Origin: a virus
Direction: 5' to 3' (one strand)
DNA: 64,000 nucleotides
IMG/VR virus record: IMGVR_UViG_3300020378_001929
Coordinates: 1 to 64,000 of that record
Made by a program: the position numbers and the translations under genes. The notes under the pieces were generated by a model that was not told where the DNA came from, did not search any database, and was given only the letters and a program-made list of their open reading frames with translations. Below are positions 1-6,986 of this stretch, piece by piece; positions within the stretch are counted from its first letter, which is position 1, and the number at the start of each line of letters is the position of its first letter.

Positions 1-1126
1 GATAAGCATTGAGGTCTTGACCCAATTCTGGGGACCACTTTGCCTTCAACTTCTTGGTCTGAGCGGTAACTGCAATGCTGTCAACCTTAATGTCAATCTC
101 AGCAATCTGGTTTGCTGTGACGCCGCTGGCAGTATTACCAGTTGAAGGAGTAGGCTCTTCAAGCTGCCATGCGTCTGCACCGACAACACCGCCGATGGCG
201 GAGGAGTTAGCAATGATAGCGTCCTTCAAAGGAATAGTAAGCGTTCCACCACAAGCGGTTGTGATAGCTGCACCACCCTTATCATGAACTACAATAACCA
301 AGCGCTTATCTGTTGCGCTTTCGCTCACAACTCTTGTCAATCTTCTAACTAGTGTACCGTTACCCTGACCGGTCAGACCGCCAACAGCTTGAAGAAGCCC
401 TTCGTCGAGAACTCCGTTCTGCGTCGACGCGCCTTGAGAGAACTGACCACTGATAGAAGAAGTCATCTGAAGAACAGAAACAGTTCCGCCTTCGGCAAGA
501 ATGTCAGCATCATAACGAATTGCTTTTTTCTGTGCGTCTGTCATTGTTGCAACATCCTGGCTAGTAACCGCTGCGCCACCAAGGGCGGCTAGAACATTGC
601 TCGATAGCGCTGCAAGCTGATGAACTCTCAAAGATCCGGATGGAGCGGCTGCTCCAGCGCCGAAGTCATAGTGTCCGCCTGCTCCAGTAGCATCGGTTTC
701 CCCCGAGAGGTTTACACCACCGGTCAACTCGCGACCGACGACGTTTCCACCGTATACAGATGCTCCAGCTGCGGCGCCGTTACGGGCGGCTTCGTGCGTA
801 AAGTCAAGGAAGAAGATGAGACCACTTGGGAGACTCATCGGCTGAACCGAGACAAGATCGTTTGCAATCAATCCACCGAATACACGACGAACGATTGGAA
901 ATGCAACTGCAGCGAAACCTTCGACATCGCCAGCAGCCATAGATGAAGCCTCACGGAGAAGCTCCTTAGCCTGGTTTTCAAGCAAGACGGCCATTCCTTG
1001 CTTCTGCTGTCCTTCGTTAAGTCCCTCAAGAAGACCGGTCTGCTCCCACTTGTTAAGTAGAGCTTCGCCTTCCTTCTGGACATTACGAGTGACAACACCT
1101 TCAGTTAATTTCTGTAAAACAGACAT
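1..1126 (-). CDS. 23: Major capsid protein, T4 gp23-like (3' end outside window)
   Basis: Hexameric major head protein of T4-type phages, assembled on the scaffold and matured by the prohead protease. The reading frame is open from an ATG at 1126 to the window edge (375 complete codons). It shows gp23 hallmarks: an N-terminal helical propeptide (residues 1-59), the block VRRVFGGLIANDLVSVQPMS followed by LPSGLIFFLDF, and near the edge LKAKWSPELGQDLNAYH, matching the gp23 segment where T4 reads like LKANYTMELAQDL. A T4-style (L/I)xE maturation site, LRE59|A60, lies where T4 gp23 is cut after E65 (inference). GGAGG eight bases ahead of the ATG fixes the start. It follows the scaffold gene by 21 nt, the usual T4 order 21-22-23. 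The C-terminal part is not in this window. Confidence 0.95.
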   Translation of the reverse strand, partial: MSVLQKLTEGVVTRNVQKEGEALLNKWEQTGLLEGLNEGQQKQGMAVLLENQAKELLREASSMAAGDVEGFAAVAFPIVRRVFGGLIANDLVSVQPMSLPSGLIFFLDFTHEAARNGAAAGASVYGGNVVGRELTGGVNLSGETDATGAGGHYDFGAGAAAPSGSLRVHQLAALSSNVLAALGGAAVTSQDVATMTDAQKKAIRYDADILAEGGTVSVLQMTSSISGQFSQGASTQNGVLDEGLLQAVGGLTGQGNGTLVRRLTRVVSESATDKRLVIVVHDKGGAAITTACGGTLTIPLKDAIIANSSAIGGVVGADAWQLEEPTPSTGNTASGVTANQIAEIDIKVDSIAVTAQTKKLKAKWSPELGQDLNAY

Positions 1127-1147
1127 TATATAATACCTCCAAAAATG

Positions 1148-2377
1148 TTATTTATTTGTTTTTATTCCTGCCAACCTTTGCAATCTATTGAATGCCGGAT
1201 TGACAGCTTTTTCTTTTTGCTCGTTTCGAGCGCCAACAAGCAACGTTGATCGTCTTGATACCGCCTCACTAAGACTACCCATCTTCTTCTCTGCAGGTGA
1301 TGAAGTGACAGTCTCTTGAAGAGTATCAAATATAATCTTCGCTTCTTGTACAGTCGTGGCTTTCGAAATGGACTCGACAAGTTTTTCTTTTTGTCGCTCA
1401 TTCAGGGAGGCATTCTCTAAAGCCCGATTAATATACAACAACTTCGCGTTGGAGACATTCGTGGTTTCCAACTTTTCTTGCAAAGTTTCAAGTGTTGTAG
1501 TGTATTTTTCTATCTGTGCCTTCAGTTTAGTGGCAACAGTTCCTAGAGTTTTGTTTTCTTTCTGTAAGGCTGCCACTGTTTTGCGCAGCTCTTCGTTCTC
1601 TTCTTTTACTTTTGAGTCTTGTTCACGGGCGAGGAGCATTTGCTCATACTCTCTCATAAGGGATTCTGGCGTTCCTGCCCAGCCTGACTTTTGTGGTTCA
1701 AAATCAACACGAACAGCCTCTTCTAGATCTTCAAGGTCGAGGTCTTCATCTAAGTCAATTTCGTCTAAAAGCATCTCTGCTATCATATCTGCCGAAAATT
1801 CAGTATCGATATCAGCGTCCGGGGTGTCAGAAGCGTCAAGTTCTGCGTCATCACCAAAATCTGTATCAATTCCAAGATCCATATCGTCCTCGTCGTCAGT
1901 AATGTCGATACTTAGCTCCTCATCAGAAAGCTCATCGTCGCCACCGAAGACACCACCCTCGTCTTCATCCGGAAGGTCTGCTCTCAAGGAGTCAAGCTTA
2001 ATATCAACAATCTCGTCTTCTGGGTCTCCTAGATCTGGACTGAACGCGTCTGGTACCTGCCCTACTGTGCTGTCTCTAAATTCTTCTGCAGCTGCAGTAT
2101 CTTGATCTACTTCGGGATCTTCAGTTGCGGTTTCTATAGGGTCTGGAGTGTCGAGCATGTCTGCTGGCTCCCCCATACCGGGGTCATCGAGTTCCTCTGG
2201 TTCGTCTTCGGATCCGATTCCCAAATCTTCCGGGAAGTCGTCCTGCTCCAAAAGAGTGCTTACGGCAGATTTAACTTCTTCGGAATATTTTTCTATTACA
2301 AGGTTTTCTGCATTCTTCAGCGCTGCTTCTTTTAGCGCCTTAGCATCGATAATCGCTCTTTCTAGTAGGCTTGACAT
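1148..2377 (-). CDS. 22: Prohead core scaffold protein, gp22-like
   Basis: Acidic, helical 409-residue protein placed directly upstream of the major capsid gene, as scaffold gp22 is in T4. Residues 1-50 form an amphipathic helix. About residues 50-220 are extremely rich in Asp and Glu, and about 240-310 form a coiled coil (repeated LRKTVAALQKE-type heptads). A C-terminal conserved-looking segment ends with NPAFNRLQRLAGI, resembling the end of marine T4-like gp22 proteins. T4 gp22 is about 270 residues, so the acidic region is an expansion. The role is the temporary internal core of the prohead, degraded by gp21. The start is supported by TAGGAG upstream. The leader contains a putative late promoter and a 14-bp palindrome. 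Function is assigned from position and composition; sequence identity to gp22 is only regional. Confidence 0.75.
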   Translation of the reverse strand: MSSLLERAIIDAKALKEAALKNAENLVIEKYSEEVKSAVSTLLEQDDFPEDLGIGSEDEPEELDDPGMGEPADMLDTPDPIETATEDPEVDQDTAAAEEFRDSTVGQVPDAFSPDLGDPEDEIVDIKLDSLRADLPDEDEGGVFGGDDELSDEELSIDITDDEDDMDLGIDTDFGDDAELDASDTPDADIDTEFSADMIAEMLLDEIDLDEDLDLEDLEEAVRVDFEPQKSGWAGTPESLMREYEQMLLAREQDSKVKEENEELRKTVAALQKENKTLGTVATKLKAQIEKYTTTLETLQEKLETTNVSNAKLLYINRALENASLNERQKEKLVESISKATTVQEAKIIFDTLQETVTSSPAEKKMGSLSEAVSRRSTLLVGARNEQKEKAVNPAFNRLQRLAGIKTNK

Positions 2378-2393
2378 TTAATTTAACTCCTAA

Positions 2394-2407
2394 AATAGTA
2401 TACTATT
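2394..2407. promoter_or_regulatory. 14-bp perfect palindrome in the scaffold gene leader
   Basis: AATAGTATACTATT is its own reverse complement and lies 17-30 nt ahead of the scaffold start codon, just upstream of TAGGAG. Read on the minus strand it runs into ACTATTTTA, an imperfect copy of the late promoter 9-mer. It could be a second, weaker promoter or an operator/mRNA hairpin; the sequence alone does not decide. Confidence 0.35.
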
Positions 2408-2432
2408 ACACAAATAAGAAAAGTTTCTCCCA

Positions 2433-2441
2433 ATAAATAGT
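2433..2441 (-). promoter_or_regulatory. Putative late promoter element ahead of scaffold/capsid genes
   Basis: Minus-strand ACTATTTAT (context TACTATTTATTGGG), 56 nt before the scaffold ATG. It is one of five intergenic copies of this 9-mer, all in gene orientation. By analogy with T4, where gp55 sigma reads a single extended -10 box, I infer this is the late promoter core. No -35 box was seen. Confidence 0.55.
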
Positions 2442-2480
2442 ATTTTATTTTAGTAAAGGGAAGGAAAAATTTTGAGACTA

Positions 2481-2963
2481 TTAGAAGGTGCTAAACCCAA
2501 CTCTAACAATATGATCGGCTGCTACATCGTCAGCATTGCCTACGTAGTTATATAAAAGTATTTTATCTACACCAAAGATTTCAAACACTTCTTGCTTACT
2601 TGAATTGTTTGTTACAACTGGTCCGACCACATAAGCCTGAGAGGCTCCCGTCTTATCAATGGAAGTTAAGGTCGTCCAAATACCGAAAGCATGCGAGTAA
2701 CCCAAAACACCAATCTGTATAGCTTTGTTGCCTCGGGCAACGGTTGTTGAATCTACCAGGATGTGCAGATATCTTTGATTTTCTGTTGTCAGTCCTTTAG
2801 TTGATGGTTCAGAAGCTCTATCCCAGTTGTTACCATTAGCAAGGGTGTTGGCATGGGTTAAGATATAGTTCTCATTGCCTACAAGGTTTTCAGAAAAAGC
2901 TACTTCTCCAGCATTTTTTGGTTGGCGGGTTCTGCCCCAGCTTGTAAATTTAAATTGAGACAT
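2481..2963 (-). CDS. Tandem paralogue 3 of a small head-region structural protein
   Basis: A 160-residue protein of unrecognised family, the most divergent of three adjacent paralogues. It keeps the shared N-terminal TSWGRTR(Q/S)PKN block, the TTENQRYLHILVD block (STENQR.(L/M)HL in the others), an aromatic G(Y/F)SHA(F/L)G.W block near residue 90, an EIFGVDKILLYN block near residue 128, and a final STF. The small beta-rich look, the position between prohead protease and scaffold, and the tandem copy number suggest a capsid decoration or fibre-type virion protein (inference). It ends about 100 nt before the scaffold gene; the gap holds the promoter and palindrome described separately. Confidence 0.7.
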   Translation of the reverse strand: MSQFKFTSWGRTRQPKNAGEVAFSENLVGNENYILTHANTLANGNNWDRASEPSTKGLTTENQRYLHILVDSTTVARGNKAIQIGVLGYSHAFGIWTTLTSIDKTGASQAYVVGPVVTNNSSKQEVFEIFGVDKILLYNYVGNADDVAADHIVRVGFSTF

Positions 2964-2973
2964 TGTATATTAC

Positions 2974-3414
2974 CTAAAAAGTTGATGCTGCGGCGTAAAA
3001 AAAGTTAGTTGCATGAATCGCTGTATCAGTTACAAAATATACCCTATCTGTTCCATAGATCTCAAAGATCTTATATGTGCTGGCGTCGTTTGCTGAGATG
3101 GTAACTGCATTTCCTCTAGTGTCCGTTAGCGGCGACCATCTACCTAGTGCGTATGAGAAACCATAAACTGTCACTGTGGTGTTGCCTTGAGTAGTTTCAA
3201 TACTGGTGTCCAACAAAAGATGCAAGAATCTTTGATTTTCCGTTGAGTATCCATGAGATGAATCGGTCAAGTCTGCGCCGGCAAGGGCAGATGTTGGGAC
3301 AGTGAGGGTTGCACCAGCTGCACTAGTGCCAGCCCTGTGAGATGACAGGATATTCTTTGGGGATCTTGTTCTTCCCCAGCTGGTGTTTTTAAAAACCTTT
3401 GGATCATGTGCCAT
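2974..3414 (-). CDS. Tandem paralogue 2 of a small head-region structural protein
   Basis: A 146-residue protein. Its first 17 residues are the same as in the gene at 3443-3898 apart from one Arg/Lys change (MAHDPKVFKNTSWG(R/K)TR), and 45 bp spanning the start are identical at DNA level in both. Downstream blocks STENQRFLHLLLD, YGFSYALGRWSPL, FEIYGTDRVYFV and the terminal STF align with both neighbours, while the intervening segments differ in length and sequence. This pattern fits a duplicated beta-structured virion protein with conserved core strands and variable loops. No catalytic motif or signal peptide is visible. It lies 10 nt upstream of the next paralogue. Confidence 0.72.
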   Translation of the reverse strand: MAHDPKVFKNTSWGRTRSPKNILSSHRAGTSAAGATLTVPTSALAGADLTDSSHGYSTENQRFLHLLLDTSIETTQGNTTVTVYGFSYALGRWSPLTDTRGNAVTISANDASTYKIFEIYGTDRVYFVTDTAIHATNFFYAAASTF

Positions 3415-3418
3415 TTTG
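3374..3418. repeat. 45-bp perfect direct repeat, copy 1
   Basis: Covers the first 13 codons and 4 nt of the leader of the 146-residue paralogue. It is identical base for base to 3858-3902, which covers the same place in the neighbouring paralogue. Contains the 12-bp palindrome GTTTTTAAAAAC. Confidence 0.9.
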
Positions 3419-3442
3419 TTTCTCCGTTATAATTCTAATTAG

Positions 3443-3898
3443 TTAAAAAGTATTAAATCCTAAATAAACCTTATCATTTGTTGCATCAAAACTGCCGCCG
3501 TGTTGCACATATATGCGATCAATACCTGCTATCTCTAATACATATTTTGTACATTGAGGACTATCTTGGCTATGTTGCAACTGATGTTGGTTGCTGTCTC
3601 CGTTAATCCAAATATTTTGGAACCCTGATCCGTGCCTGGTTAATCTTCCCCATCGACCCATGGCGTGGCTATAGCCCCAGATAGTGAACGCAGAGTTATT
3701 ATCTGTGGCTCCGGGAAAACCATTGACTGCTAAGTGCATATATCTTTGGTTCTCTGTTGAGTACCCCAGCGTTTTGTCTGTCGCGGTGGGAACGGCGGCG
3801 CTGGTGGTTATTTGTGCTCCTTGGGTGGCGGTAGAATTCTTTATGCCCCTAGTTTTGCCCCAGCTGGTGTTTTTAAAAACCTTTGGATCATGTGCCAT
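3443..3898 (-). CDS. Tandem paralogue 1 of a small head-region structural protein
   Basis: A 151-residue protein, first of three paralogues in transcription order. It begins 12 nt after the bS21-like gene stop. It shares MAHDPKVFKNTSWG with paralogue 2 and the blocks YSTENQRYMHLAVN, GYSHAMGRWGRL, LEIAGIDRIYVQ and final NTF with both others. It has an inserted Gln/Asn/His-rich loop around residues 105-120. The family is not recognised. The location in the head cluster makes a minor capsid or decoration protein the likeliest role, but a host-contact function of the variable loops is also possible (inference). Confidence 0.72.
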   Translation of the reverse strand: MAHDPKVFKNTSWGKTRGIKNSTATQGAQITTSAAVPTATDKTLGYSTENQRYMHLAVNGFPGATDNNSAFTIWGYSHAMGRWGRLTRHGSGFQNIWINGDSNQHQLQHSQDSPQCTKYVLEIAGIDRIYVQHGGSFDATNDKVYLGFNTF

Positions 3899-3902
3899 TT
3901 TG
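3858..3902. repeat. 45-bp perfect direct repeat, copy 2
   Basis: Identical to 3374-3418, spaced 484 bp apart. It spans the start codon of the 151-residue paralogue. The identity of both coding and leader bases indicates recent duplication or gene conversion. Confidence 0.9.
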
Positions 3903-3910
3903 CTGCTCCG

Positions 3911-4150
3911 TCACCTATACTCTTTTTCAAGACGGCGTTTTTCCTTTTCGTTAGCAATCTTGATTAATCTCTTTTTTTCTAACTTCTTCATGCGCCTTTT
4001 TACAGAGCGTTTAGTGAAGTACCTTCTTTCCCTAACCTCTTCTAGGACTCCGCTCTTCTTTACTTTTCTAGTAAACTTCTTAATAGCTTTTTCAATATTT
4101 TGTTGATCTGTAACTTTTACTTCAACATGAACTGGAGTTCTTCGTCCCAT
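3911..4150 (-). CDS. rpsU: Ribosomal protein bS21 homologue
   Basis: A 79-residue, very basic protein. After a short N-terminal extension it has the bS21 signature: a beta strand (VHVEVKV), NIEKAIKKFTRKVKKSGVLEEVRER (E. coli bS21 reads [22 protein letters not shown] at this place), then (R/E)YFTKRSVKRRMKKL and a Lys/Arg-rich helix. bS21 sits on the 30S platform near the anti-Shine-Dalgarno end and affects initiation. Phage-borne bS21 is known from marine phages such as pelagiphage HTVC008M. Here the gene lies in the head operon between prohead protease and scaffold, preceded by AAGGAAT. It probably enters host ribosomes late in infection (inference). Confidence 0.87.
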   Translation of the reverse strand: MGRRTPVHVEVKVTDQQNIEKAIKKFTRKVKKSGVLEEVRERRYFTKRSVKRRMKKLEKKRLIKIANEKEKRRLEKEYR

Positions 4151-4176
4151 GATACCTTATTCCTTTTATCCTTATC

Positions 4177-4602
4177 TTATTTTAATTGGTTCCATTTATT
4201 GCCTGCTAGCCCAAGAAGACCAGATATGTCTACTCCTGAGTCGTTAGGATCTTTTCCTGCCAGTGGACCGTGTGCAGTTGTCTTGCCTGGGGTGCCTGCT
4301 GATGTCAGCGGTTCCGTTCCTTCGAAAATTTTTGACATTTTGTCGTTACCAATTGCGTCGAGCATCTTGCGCTTAGTTTCGAGCAATTGTTTTCTTTTAT
4401 TCTCTTGCTGTTCCGCGGCTAGGTTTTGTGCGGGTATTTGAGAGTCAGGAATAGTACTAGCTTGTTTCGATTCTGCTATCACGCTTTGCGCCTTTGTGAT
4501 GCCGAAGGCAACTTCAGCAATTATTTCTGACAGTACGCCTTCTTCAAACAATGTTTCTTTGACGCATTCCTTTATTATCTTTTTTAGTTCTGAGCGTTTC
4601 AT
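4177..4602 (-). CDS. Unknown protein after prohead protease; possible prohead core protein
   Basis: A 141-residue protein whose ATG directly abuts the TAA stop of the prohead protease gene, so the two are translationally coupled. The N-terminus (MKRSELKKIIKECVKETLFEEG) is a charged amphipathic helix resembling that of the 57-residue protein at 15905. The middle is Gln/Lys/Glu-rich helical (residues 60-95), and the C-terminus is Gly/Pro-rich with LLGLAGNKW near the end. In T4, small core proteins gp67 and gp68 sit beside gp21, and the placement suggests a similar internal prohead role (inference). No homologous motif to those proteins is visible. Confidence 0.65.
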   Translation of the reverse strand: MKRSELKKIIKECVKETLFEEGVLSEIIAEVAFGITKAQSVIAESKQASTIPDSQIPAQNLAAEQQENKRKQLLETKRKMLDAIGNDKMSKIFEGTEPLTSAGTPGKTTAHGPLAGKDPNDSGVDISGLLGLAGNKWNQLK

Positions 4603-5208
4603 TTATTTCTCGAATTTGTGTAAAATGCTGTTTAGGGCTCTGTCGATTCGGTCCCCATGGGTAAAGATATTTGGGCGCTCCTTTGCTTCCGTAAGGTTCA
4701 TAAACGCGTTTGGTGTTGAAGGGTCTGATACCATATCAAAACAAATCAGTTGAAAGTCGTCTTGAACCATATTGATGCCGTTTTTTTCCTGGAGTGACCC
4801 TAGTCCTCTGGAGGATATGCCAAGCTGGACGCCGGACTCCACAAGTCCTTGCAGTATCTTTCCAGAAGGTGTAGGTAAGACTTTCATTTTACCATAACAC
4901 TTTGGTCCATCCATCCAGATTTCTGTGATTAGATGAGAGGCATTATTTAAATTAACTATAGGAGAATCTGGATGATCCAACTCACCAAGAGCGCGGTTTG
5001 AGCTAACTAACCTCTTGTAGTTGTTAACTTCCCTGACCAACACTTCCTCTGTATACATTCTGCCATTGCCATTCTTGACTCCGGCTTCTTGCATCAAGCC
5101 AGATAAAATACAGCCACCTTCGGCGACAAACTTTTTCTCTGCTTCTGTTAGGAGATCTTGACAAACACCTCCGTCACAAAGTTGATAATATTCTCTTATA
5201 AGTTTCAT
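4603..5208 (-). CDS. 21: Prohead core protease, T4 gp21-like
   Basis: Serine protease that cleaves scaffold, capsid and other head proteins during prohead maturation. At 201 residues it is close to T4 gp21 (212). It shows NGNGRMYTEEVLVREV (residues 46-61), ALGELDHPD with the candidate catalytic His79, and LGISSRGLGSL with candidate nucleophile Ser132/Ser133, matching the His and Ser positions of T4 gp21 (His85, Ser140) and the herpesvirus-type assemblin fold family. The start has GAGGAG seven bases upstream. The gene follows the portal block and precedes head genes, as in T4. The 110-nt leader upstream holds a GC-rich hairpin and a possible 21-codon ORF. Confidence 0.9.
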   Translation of the reverse strand: MKLIREYYQLCDGGVCQDLLTEAEKKFVAEGGCILSGLMQEAGVKNGNGRMYTEEVLVREVNNYKRLVSSNRALGELDHPDSPIVNLNNASHLITEIWMDGPKCYGKMKVLPTPSGKILQGLVESGVQLGISSRGLGSLQEKNGINMVQDDFQLICFDMVSDPSTPNAFMNLTEAKERPNIFTHGDRIDRALNSILHKFEK

Positions 5209-5222
5209 ACTTCTCCTCGAAT

Positions 5223-5237
5223 GCGGGGGTCACCCGC
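5223..5237. promoter_or_regulatory. GC-rich hairpin in the protease leader
   Basis: On the minus strand GCGGG-TGACC-CCCGC forms a 5-bp all-GC stem with a 5-nt loop, ending just upstream of the GAGGAG ribosome site of the protease gene. It has no U-tract, so it does not look like an intrinsic terminator. A translation-control or RNA-processing hairpin is possible. Confidence 0.35.
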
Positions 5238-5242
5238 GTCAC

Positions 5243-5308
5243 CTACGAACCTTTGCAACAGTTTGCGACAGGGCGGAGGTACCATCTTATGTTGTTAAAG
5301 TTGTTCAT
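5243..5308 (-). CDS. Possible 21-residue leader peptide ORF
   Basis: ATG at 5308 is preceded by AAGGAT at suitable distance and the frame runs 21 codons (MNNFNNIRWYLRPVANCCKGS) to TAG. It fills most of the 110-nt gap between the 98-residue membrane protein and the prohead protease, the widest gap in the cluster. There is no family, and such a short ORF can arise by chance. A ribosome site plus a hairpin downstream makes a leader peptide worth recording. Confidence 0.25.
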   Translation of the reverse strand: MNNFNNIRWYLRPVANCCKGS

Positions 5309-5318
5309 CGTTAAATCC

Positions 5319-5615
5319 TTATCTGTTTTCTATCTTTATTCCGTCATCATCGAAAACAGCATCAAACACATAGCTTGATAATGATCCGATACAACCAGCA
5401 ACCAATGCTGTGACTAAAGAATAATCAAAATTAAATAGTTCTGTATATTTGTTTACGGACCACAAAAATATACCTGACCAAAAGCCTGTGCACATAGAGC
5501 ACGAGAAAAGCTGACCCAACCAGCCGTGCACCGGACGTAAATTTTCAAGGATTTTGCCGTAAACTAGAATTTGGGTCAAACCTGCGCAAGAAAGGCAAAA
5601 ATAAACTAAACTCAT
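5319..5615 (-). CDS. Small integral membrane protein, unknown
   Basis: A 98-residue protein with two or three likely transmembrane segments: residues 4-22, about 34-53 containing the CSMCTGFW motif, and about 65-85 (LVTALVAGCIGSLSSYVF). The CxxCTGFW(S/A)G pattern recalls DUF1360-like phage and bacterial membrane proteins (motif recall, not verified). The ATG overlaps the end of the upstream gene by 4 nt (ATGA), so it is coupled to it. It lies in the head operon between portal-associated genes and the protease. A role is not evident; it has no lysis partner nearby. Confidence 0.7.
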   Translation of the reverse strand: MSLVYFCLSCAGLTQILVYGKILENLRPVHGWLGQLFSCSMCTGFWSGIFLWSVNKYTELFNFDYSLVTALVAGCIGSLSSYVFDAVFDDDGIKIENR

Positions 5616-6166
5616 TCTTCCTCTTGTTCTTGCTTCTCTTTGTGTTCACGAACCAAAGAATAATTATACATGAACCCATATGGGCGAATGCCAGGGTGGA
5701 GGGATCCCTTTTTTGCTGACTGGGGGACGTCACCAAGATCTGTGGAGTCATCATCATCCGGGCGGAGGAGATAATCCAAACGATCATCATTAAATGATTT
5801 TGAAGATCTGAAAAATGGTTTTTCCTCATTGATATATTCGTCAAGAGCATAAAGAAATGCCTGCACGTTGTCGACACCAGGGATTTTTGATTCCATTATA
5901 TTCGCTTCTAAGGCACCGTAGACATTGCCACCTCTAATGCTTGCACGGTCGACGACTCCCCGTTTCGCCAAGAACTCAAACATTCTAGATTGTGCTTGGT
6001 ATACTTTGTCGCTTGTTTGGGCTTTTGGAAAGGCAATGCATTTGCTGTTGGCGCCCAATACAATGTCTAGGTCTTCGTGATCAAATATCATTATATCTCC
6101 ATTCAGGCTGCGGCGAGCCCTTAAGGATATAACCGGATCTCTCTGTATATCAACCTTTATTGTCAT
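5612..6166 (-). CDS. Unknown head-cluster protein (184 aa)
   Basis: A soluble 184-residue protein with no recognised domain. The N-terminal third is beta-rich (TIKVDIQRDP, NGDIMIFDHEDLDIVL), the middle is helical (QAQSRMFEFLAKRGVV, NVQAFLYALDEYINEE), and the C-terminus is acidic and ends EKQEQEEE. It overlaps the upstream 278-residue protein by 17 nt and is in the portal-to-protease interval, where T4 keeps small head proteins. A structural or head-assembly function is inferred from location only. Confidence 0.7.
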   Translation of the reverse strand: MTIKVDIQRDPVISLRARRSLNGDIMIFDHEDLDIVLGANSKCIAFPKAQTSDKVYQAQSRMFEFLAKRGVVDRASIRGGNVYGALEANIMESKIPGVDNVQAFLYALDEYINEEKPFFRSSKSFNDDRLDYLLRPDDDDSTDLGDVPQSAKKGSLHPGIRPYGFMYNYSLVREHKEKQEQEEE

Positions 6167-6986
6167 CTTTCTCTATCTCTTCTATTAATTCTTGGGTTTT
6201 TAAAACAATTTCTACAAGTTCGGTGTCTACATCTTTATCTTTGTACGACTCTAGTATGGAATATACCTTGTTCAACTTGTCGCTTAATGATGGATCTTGT
6301 TTTATCATATCTCTCTCGAAACATAATTTAACTTTCTTCTTCAACATCCCAAGCTCTTCATTTAGAAAATATTTAAATTCTATGCCATTATCTGAAAATG
6401 ATGAGATATACTTCTCAAGTAGTGTCTTCTGATTTTCGTTCAATGCGTCAGAGTATTCTTCATTGAACTTGTTGATAAATGTACCATATACTATGTTATC
6501 AATTGGCTGCTGGTTCTCTTGTATGGTCTGAGCTGATGCTGACATTTGATCTACTATATTTTCTTCCAGCAACACCCTATCTCTTACTGGTAGGGTTTCT
6601 TGGAAAATTGAATATACCGTTGCTAAGTTTTTGTAGTTTGGGACAAAAGTTTGAAAAATTTTGTTTGACAATGTCTTATTAATTTTGTTAATAAGAGCAG
6701 ATTGCTCTTGAAACACCGCCCTCTTATCAAGATCAAAATATCTTTGCTTCGCCTCTAGAACTATTCTTTCGGCTAGCCTCTTTTCAATATGTCTAGTCTC
6801 GTAGACACTCTTGTAAAGGTCCAGCTCCTTGTTGAGTTCTGTGCCTTTTGCGAAGTGTTCTTTCATAATTGAAACAATTTTGTTTTGTTTGTTTTTATTG
6901 TTTTTGACAATCGACTTTGTTAACTCTCTAACTAACGCTTCATAAACAAATGCTGTGTTTCTTTTTTTGTTATGCTTCAGTCTCAT
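6150..6986 (-). CDS. Unknown helical protein next to portal (278 aa)
   Basis: A highly charged, almost entirely alpha-helical protein with a Lys/Asn-rich N-terminus (RLKHNKKRNTAFVYEALVREL) and a Glu-rich C-terminal helix. No catalytic motif is visible. Two ATGs are possible, 6995 and 6986; I chose 6986 because GAGGG sits 9 nt upstream of it, whereas the same GAGGG abuts the first ATG. The gene overlaps the portal coding end by 17 nt. Its position suggests a neck, portal-associated or assembly-chaperone protein (inference). Confidence 0.72.
   Translation of the reverse strand: MRLKHNKKRNTAFVYEALVRELTKSIVKNNKNKQNKIVSIMKEHFAKGTELNKELDLYKSVYETRHIEKRLAERIVLEAKQRYFDLDKRAVFQEQSALINKINKTLSNKIFQTFVPNYKNLATVYSIFQETLPVRDRVLLEENIVDQMSASAQTIQENQQPIDNIVYGTFINKFNEEYSDALNENQKTLLEKYISSFSDNGIEFKYFLNEELGMLKKKVKLCFERDMIKQDPSLSDKLNKVYSILESYKDKDVDTELVEIVLKTQELIEEIEKDDNKG

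Noticed and set aside
1356-2105. Plus-strand 249-codon Ser-rich open frame
   Set aside because: It is antisense to the acidic scaffold gene; Asp/Glu codons read backwards give Ser-rich frames. It has no ribosome site or homology.
5545-5877. Minus-strand 110-codon frame overlapping the 184-aa and 98-aa genes
   Set aside because: An out-of-frame overlap of two coupled genes whose reading frames explain the region better.
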